Assembly: GCF_033126985.1 (NCBI RefSeq)
Contig: NZ_AP024714.1
Location: 1,876,990-1,940,989, forward strand
DNA from: Methylomarinovum caldicuralii
Lineage (GTDB): Bacteria; Pseudomonadota; Gammaproteobacteria; Methylococcales; Methylothermaceae
Length of the DNA: 64,000 nt
Direction: 5' to 3'
The position numbers and the translations under genes are program-made. Positions 59,640 through 64,000 of this stretch are shown piece by piece. Each line of letters begins with the position of its first letter. The first letter of the stretch is position 1. A model generated the notes under the pieces. It saw only the letters and a program-made list of their open reading frames with translations. It was not told where the DNA came from and searched no databases.

Positions 59640-61517
59640 ATGCTGCAAACGATCCGAGACCGCGCCCAGGGCATCTTTACCTGGATCATCCTGATTCTCA
59701 TCATCGTCCCCTTCGCCCTCTGGGGTATTCAGAACTACTTCGACACCGGCCGGGAGAAACCCATCGCCGTGGTCGGCGACCGGGAGTTCTTCGAGCGCGA
59801 CCTCCTGCGCCTGTACGAGAACCAGTACGCCCGCTTCGCCGATCAGTATCCGGAGGAAGAACTGAAAAAACAGGCCCTCGAACGCCTCATCGACGACGAG
59901 GTGCTGTTCCAGGCCGCGGTGGAGAAAAAACTGGCGGTCAGCGACGCCCAGGTGGCCCAGTTCATCCGCAACCTGCCCTTCTTCCAGACCGACGGCCGCT
60001 TTGACGAGGAAAAATACCAGCGCCTGCTGGCCGGCCAGGGCCTGACCACCACCGCCTTCGTCGCTCAGGTGCGCCGCACCCTGCTGATGGAACAGCTGCG
60101 CCGCAGCATCACCGACTCCGCCTTCGCCACCGAAGCCGAGGCGAAGCGCTTCTATCAGCTGCAGAATCAACAGCGCAAAATCGCCTATCTGATCCTGCCA
60201 TTGCCCGAGGAAGGGATCGAGGTCGGCGACGCCGAGATCCAGGCCTATTACAACGCCCACCGCGACCAGTTCCAAACCCCCGAGAAGGTGGCGGTCGAAT
60301 ACGTCAAGCTGTCCATCGACGACATCGCCAGGACCATCCAGCCCACAGAGGATGAACTGCGCCAGTACTACGAGGAGCAGCAACAGGCCTTCACCACCCC
60401 GGAAGAACGCCGCATCCGCCACATCCTGATCGCAGTCAAACAGGATGCTTCTCCGGAGGAGAAACAACAGGCCCTGGAGAAGGCCAAGGCCGTACGCCAA
60501 CGGTTGCTTCAGGGTGAGGATTTCGTGCACGTGGCCAAGGAAGTTTCCGATGATCCCGGCTCCAAGGCCAAAGGCGGGGATCTGGGCTTCGTGCGCAAGG
60601 GGCTGATGGAGAAGAATTTCGAGCAGGCCGCTTTCTCCCTGCCCAAGGGGGAGATTTCCGAACCGGTGGAAACCCCCTTCGGTTATCACCTGATCCAGGT
60701 GACTGAGATCAAGCTGGCCAGGGTCAAGCCCTTCGAAGTGGTCAAGGACGAAATCGCCCAGGCGATCAAGCGCCAGAAGGCGGAAGCCAAGTTCTATGAG
60801 TTGGGAGAGCAACTGGCCCAGCTCGCCTACGAGAACCCCCAGAGCCTGGAACCGGCCGCAGAAGCCCTGGGACTGAAGATCCAGACCACGCCCCCGTTCA
60901 CCCGCGATCAAGGGGAAGGCATCGCTGCCAATTCCAAAGTACGCGCCACCGCCTTCAGCGCGGAGGTGCTCGAAGGCAACAACAGCGAGCCTGTCGAACT
61001 GGACGACGGCACCGTCGTGGTCCTGCGGGTCAAGGAACACCAACCGGCCCAGTCACTGCCTTTGGAAAAGGTGCGCGACCGGATCGTCACCGAACTGAAA
61101 CGCCAAAAGGCCCGCCAGCAGCTGGCGCAGCAGGCCAAGGACTGGCTGGCGCGGCTGCAGCAGGGGGAAACCCTGGCGCAACTGGCCGCCCAGACCCAGA
61201 CGAAGGTGAAGACCGCCAGCCTTACCCGCAGCGCCCCACCGGCTGAGCTGGCCCCGGTCATGGAAACCGTGTTCAAAGCCCCCAAACCCGGCGACAGGCC
61301 CGTGTTCGTCAGCGCTGCCCTGCCCGACGGCCGCCAGGCGCTTATCCAGGTCGTCGAAGTGCAGCCGGGAAATTATGCCGCGCTGTCCCCGCAGGAGAAA
61401 AAGGCGCTGCGGACCAATCTGGCCCGCCTGTTCGGCCTTCTGACCTTCAAGGAATACCTGCAGCAGCTGCGCGACCAGACCAAGATCCGCATCCACTGGC
61501 CGCAAGACCAGGAATGA
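59640..61517 (+). CDS. ppiD: periplasmic folding chaperone PpiD
   Basis: 625 residues from ATG 59640. N-terminal anchor 'IFTWIILILIIVPFALWGIQNYF', SurA_N-like region, and a parvulin PPIase domain around residues 265-360 ('RIRHILIAVKQDASPEEKQ', 'DLGFVRKGLMEKNFEQAAFSLPKGEISEPVETPFGYHLIQV'). Anchored in the inner membrane near the Sec translocon. An upstream frame to 59607 overlaps the terminator and is rejected. Confidence 0.95.
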   Translation: MLQTIRDRAQGIFTWIILILIIVPFALWGIQNYFDTGREKPIAVVGDREFFERDLLRLYENQYARFADQYPEEELKKQALERLIDDEVLFQAAVEKKLAVSDAQVAQFIRNLPFFQTDGRFDEEKYQRLLAGQGLTTTAFVAQVRRTLLMEQLRRSITDSAFATEAEAKRFYQLQNQQRKIAYLILPLPEEGIEVGDAEIQAYYNAHRDQFQTPEKVAVEYVKLSIDDIARTIQPTEDELRQYYEEQQQAFTTPEERRIRHILIAVKQDASPEEKQQALEKAKAVRQRLLQGEDFVHVAKEVSDDPGSKAKGGDLGFVRKGLMEKNFEQAAFSLPKGEISEPVETPFGYHLIQVTEIKLARVKPFEVVKDEIAQAIKRQKAEAKFYELGEQLAQLAYENPQSLEPAAEALGLKIQTTPPFTRDQGEGIAANSKVRATAFSAEVLEGNNSEPVELDDGTVVVLRVKEHQPAQSLPLEKVRDRIVTELKRQKARQQLAQQAKDWLARLQQGETLAQLAAQTQTKVKTASLTRSAPPAELAPVMETVFKAPKPGDRPVFVSAALPDGRQALIQVVEVQPGNYAALSPQEKKALRTNLARLFGLLTFKEYLQQLRDQTKIRIHWPQDQE

Positions 61518-61524
61518 CTCCAGG

Positions 61525-62412
61525 CTAGCCCCGGGGATGGAAACGCTCGTGCAGCGCCTTCAGGCGCGCCTGGGCCACATGGGTATAGATCTGGGTGGTG
61601 GACAGGCTGCTGTGGCCCAACAGCAGCTGCACCACCCGCAGATCGGCTCCGTGGTCGAGCAGGTGGGTGGCGAAGGCATGGCGCAGGGTATGGGGTGACA
61701 AGGGTTTGTCGATGCCGGCCTTGCGGGCGTAGCGCTTGATCAGCTGCCAGAAGGCCTGGCGGGTCATGGCCCCGCCGCGGTGGGTGACGAATACCGCCTC
61801 CGCCGACCGCCCCCTGAGGATCAGCGGCCGCCCCTCCTGCAGATATCGCACCAGCCAGGCCAGCGCCTCCTCCCCCAGCGGCACCAGCCGCTCCTTGCTG
61901 CCCTTGCCGAAGACGCGCACCAGCCCCTGCTGCAGATCCATCTGCTCGAAACGCAGTCCGGTCAGTTCCGACACCCGCAGTCCCGTGGCATACAGGACTT
62001 CCAGCATACAGCGATCCCGAAGTCCCAGGGGATCGGTCACGTCCTGCGCCTCCAGCAGCCGCTCCACTTCAGCCTCGCTCAGGGAAGCCGGCAGGCTGCG
62101 CCCCAGATAGGGAGATTCGATCCCGGAACAGGGATCGGCCTCCAGCAGACGTTCGCGCACCAGATAGCGGTAGAACTTGCGCAGGCTCGACAACAGGCGG
62201 GCGCTGGTCCGGCGGCTGGCGCCGTCGTGGAGACGCTGGCCCAGATAGGCGGCGATGTCGCCCTGGCCCGCCTCGGGCAAGGGCTTGTCGAGCCAGGCGG
62301 CGAACCGCTTCAGGTCGCTGCGGTAGGCCGCCAGGGTGTTGGCGCTCAGCCCCTCCTCCAGCCACAGGGCATCGACGAAACGCTGGATCAGTGCCGCATT
62401 GTCTTCAGCCAT
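61525..62412 (-). CDS. xerD: site-specific tyrosine recombinase XerD
   Basis: 295 residues from ATG 62412. SAM-like N-terminal domain; catalytic Arg in '[13 protein letters not shown]', '[39 protein letters not shown]' region with the H-x-x-R, H and Tyr nucleophile. Resolves chromosome dimers at dif with XerC. The longer upstream frame overlaps ogt beyond the 8-bp junction and is rejected. Confidence 0.93.
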   Translation of the reverse strand: MAEDNAALIQRFVDALWLEEGLSANTLAAYRSDLKRFAAWLDKPLPEAGQGDIAAYLGQRLHDGASRRTSARLLSSLRKFYRYLVRERLLEADPCSGIESPYLGRSLPASLSEAEVERLLEAQDVTDPLGLRDRCMLEVLYATGLRVSELTGLRFEQMDLQQGLVRVFGKGSKERLVPLGEEALAWLVRYLQEGRPLILRGRSAEAVFVTHRGGAMTRQAFWQLIKRYARKAGIDKPLSPHTLRHAFATHLLDHGADLRVVQLLLGHSSLSTTQIYTHVAQARLKALHERFHPRG

Positions 62413-62875
62413 GCCAGCCCTCGTGTGCAAGCAACCATTTCTTGATTTTAAGGTGCGGACCCCGCGTGGCGCCACAATAGCCCCCCGGCCCGGTGGCGGC
62501 GACCACCCGGTGGCAGGGCACCACCACCGGACAGGGGTTGGCCCGGCAGGCGGCCGCCACCGCCCGGGGCGAAGTCCGCAGCTGCGCGGCCAACGCGCCG
62601 TAGGTGCGCACCTGGCCGGCGGGGATGCCCAGCAGCGTGCCCCAGACCCGGTGCTGAAAGGGGGTTCCGGTAAGCCGCAGGGGAAAGTCGAAACGGCAGG
62701 CGGGATCGGTTTCGAAATAATACCGCAGCCCCTGCAGGATGCGATGAACCGAAGCGGTATCCACCGCCCTTTCCCTGCAGTCCGCCTGCGGCCGCCACGA
62801 CAGGCCGGTCACGGCACCGCCCTCCACCTGGACTTGCAGCAGACCGCTGGGAGTCCGGAGAAGAAAGGCCGTCAC
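62405..62875 (-). CDS. ogt: methylated-DNA-[protein]-cysteine S-methyltransferase
   Basis: 156 residues. Helix-turn-helix '[30 protein letters not shown]' region and the suicide-acceptor motif '[23 protein letters not shown]' (PCHRV). Removes O6-methylguanine from DNA. The 8-bp overlap with xerD suggests co-expression. Confidence 0.94.
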   Translation of the reverse strand: MTAFLLRTPSGLLQVQVEGGAVTGLSWRPQADCRERAVDTASVHRILQGLRYYFETDPACRFDFPLRLTGTPFQHRVWGTLLGIPAGQVRTYGALAAQLRTSPRAVAAACRANPCPVVVPCHRVVAATGPGGYCGATRGPHLKIKKWLLAHEGWHG

Positions 62876-62880
62876 TTACG

Positions 62881-62905
62881 AAAAACGGGCGCCTGAGGCA
62901 CCCGT
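62881..62905 (-). terminator. Rho-independent terminator of the trmD-rplS transcript
   Basis: Minus strand ACGGGTGCC-TCA-GGCGCCCGT (one G-T pair) followed by TTTT, 21 bp after the rplS stop. Confidence 0.75.
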
Positions 62906-62925
62906 TTTCACCTGCGAGCCGGCTT

Positions 62926-63282
62926 TCAGATCTTTTCCTTGATGCGGGCCGCCTTGCCGCGCCGTTCGCGCAGGTAGTACAGCTTGGCGCGGCGCACCTT
63001 ACCGCGGCGCTTGACGCTGATTTCCTGCACCAGCGGGCTGTAGAGCGGGAAGACCCGCTCGACCCCTTCGCCGTGGGAGACCTTGCGTACTGTGAAGGCA
63101 GAATTGAGGCCACGGTTGCGTTTGGCGATCACCACTCCTTCGAAGGCCTGCAGCCGCTCCCGGTTGCCTTCCTTCACCTTGACCTGCACCACCACGGTGT
63201 CGCCGGGACCGAATTCGGGAATCGGTTTGTTGCCCAGCTTCTCGCGCTGTTCCTGTTCCAGTTGTTCAATGATGTTGCTCAT
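62926..63282 (-). CDS. rplS: 50S ribosomal protein L19
   Basis: 118 residues. '[60 protein letters not shown]' region and '[23 protein letters not shown]' are bL19 signatures. Its start overlaps the trmD stop by 17 bp. Confidence 0.97.
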   Translation of the reverse strand: MSNIIEQLEQEQREKLGNKPIPEFGPGDTVVVQVKVKEGNRERLQAFEGVVIAKRNRGLNSAFTVRKVSHGEGVERVFPLYSPLVQEISVKRRGKVRRAKLYYLRERRGKAARIKEKI

Positions 63283-64000
63283 CGTCGTCCCCTTGAGTTG
63301 TCATCTCTGTCTTGAATTCTTCCAAAAGCTGCCGCCGGGTTTCGTCCAGTTCCAGGCGCGCCAGCAGGTCAGGCCGCCGCAGCCAGGTCCGGCCCAGGGC
63401 CTGCTTGAGACGCCAGCGGGCGATGGCCTGGTGGTCGCCGCTGAGCAATACCTGCGGCACCCGCCGGCCGTCGATCTCCTCCGGGCGGGTGTAGTGGGGA
63501 TGATCCAGCAACCCCGCCACGTGCGAATCCTGCCGCGCCGACTCCTCGTGGTGCAGCACCCCCGGCAGCAGGCGGGTCACCGCATCGATCACCACCAGCG
63601 CCGCCAGCTCGCCGCCGGAGAGGACATAGTCGCCGATCGACCATTCCTCGTCGATCTCGCTTTCCACCAGGCGCTCGTCTACTCCCTCGTACCGCCCGGC
63701 CACCAGGATCATCCGTGCCCGCCGGGAGAAGGTCTCGACGGCGGCCTGATCCAGCTTCCGCCCCTGAGGCGAAAGGTAGACCACCCGGGCTGGCCTGGCG
63801 TCGGCTTCCCGCGCCGCGCGGATGGCCGCCCGCAGCGGCTCGGCCTTCATCACCATCCCTGGACCGCCTCCGTAGGGACGGTCGTCCACGGTGCGGTGGC
63901 GGTCGCGGGTGAAATCGCGCGGATTCCAAGTCACCAGTTCCGCCTGGCCCCGCTCCAGCGCCCGCCCGGTCACCCCGTAGCGGCTCGCCTCCACGATCAT
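63266..64000 (-). CDS. trmD: tRNA (guanine-N1)-methyltransferase (5' end outside window)
   Basis: 244 residues visible. '[45 protein letters not shown]' region and the trefoil-knot SAM site '[12 protein letters not shown]', '[36 protein letters not shown]' are diagnostic. An ATG sits at the very edge, but the family normally has about 10 further residues ('...FPEMF') before this point, so the true start is most likely outside. Methylates G37 of tRNAs. Belongs to the rpsP-rimM-trmD-rplS operon. Confidence 0.95.
   Translation of the reverse strand: MIVEASRYGVTGRALERGQAELVTWNPRDFTRDRHRTVDDRPYGGGPGMVMKAEPLRAAIRAAREADARPARVVYLSPQGRKLDQAAVETFSRRARMILVAGRYEGVDERLVESEIDEEWSIGDYVLSGGELAALVVIDAVTRLLPGVLHHEESARQDSHVAGLLDHPHYTRPEEIDGRRVPQVLLSGDHQAIARWRLKQALGRTWLRRPDLLARLELDETRRQLLEEFKTEMTTQGDDDEQHH

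Overview
This window is GC-rich bacterial chromosome. Gene order (yceD-rpmF-plsX-fab, pyrG-kdsA-eno-ftsB-ispD-ispF-truD, tig-clpP-clpX-lon-hup-ppiD), HflD, the YceF-type Maf protein and RegBA point to a gammaproteobacterium. The sulfide:quinone oxidoreductase and the fucose-containing capsule genes would fit a Methylococcales/Chromatiales-like organism, but the species cannot be fixed from the sequence alone.

Layout. (1) 1-16456: a colanic-acid-like exopolysaccharide (EPS) cluster read leftwards: wcaJ-type initiating transferase, gmd and fcl (GDP-fucose), a methyltransferase, a Wzx flippase, a Wzy/ligase-like protein, glycosyltransferases, an orphan beta-propeller protein, an asparagine-synthase-like amidotransferase, a WcaF-like acetyltransferase and a WcaI-like glycosyltransferase cut by the window edge. 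An IS4-family (IS50-like) element has cut a GT2 gene in this cluster; the block 5790-9161 is clearly AT-richer and looks acquired. (2) 16187-22542: a mobile-element pile-up. An IS66-like element carries a group II intron inside one terminal inverted repeat, followed by an orphan secreted-protein gene and a second copy of the IS4-like element. The pile-up is flanked by a 258-bp direct repeat of the 5' end of wcaJ, so wcaJ once followed tatD directly; the start codon of the intact wcaJ now lies in the IS66 terminus. (3) 22535-33407: tatD, pilZ, holB, tmk, mltG, pabC, fabF, acpP, fabG, fabD, fabH, plsX, rpmF, yceD, a classic fatty-acid/DNA-replication operon with many 4-bp overlaps. (4) 33479-41747: yceF and smr (rightwards), then uppP, truD, ispF, ispD, ftsB, eno, kdsA, pyrG (leftwards). 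(5) 41854-47166: hflD, a four-gene GldFG-like ABC system and mutM. (6) 47163-52818: a secreted hypothetical protein, a type II sulfide:quinone oxidoreductase, the RegBA redox two-component system, a 355-bp intergenic region, a HbpS/GlcG-like protein and a class II aldolase family protein. (7) 52875-64000: tRNA-Leu, tig, clpP, clpX, lon, hup, tRNA-Val, tRNA-Asp, ppiD; then leftwards xerD, ogt, rplS and trmD (cut by the window edge).

The most interesting feature is the intergenic region beside regB. It holds two tandem units of the same design: an inverted repeat TGCGACAATTTGTCRCA, a -10 hexamer exactly 32 bp from the repeat centre, two small hairpins, an exposed CCTCCTC anti-Shine-Dalgarno motif, and a Rho-independent terminator, all on the + strand where no protein gene lies. 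I infer a pair of paralogous ~90-100-nt small RNAs under control of a RegA-type regulator, next to regBA and the sulfide oxidoreductase gene.
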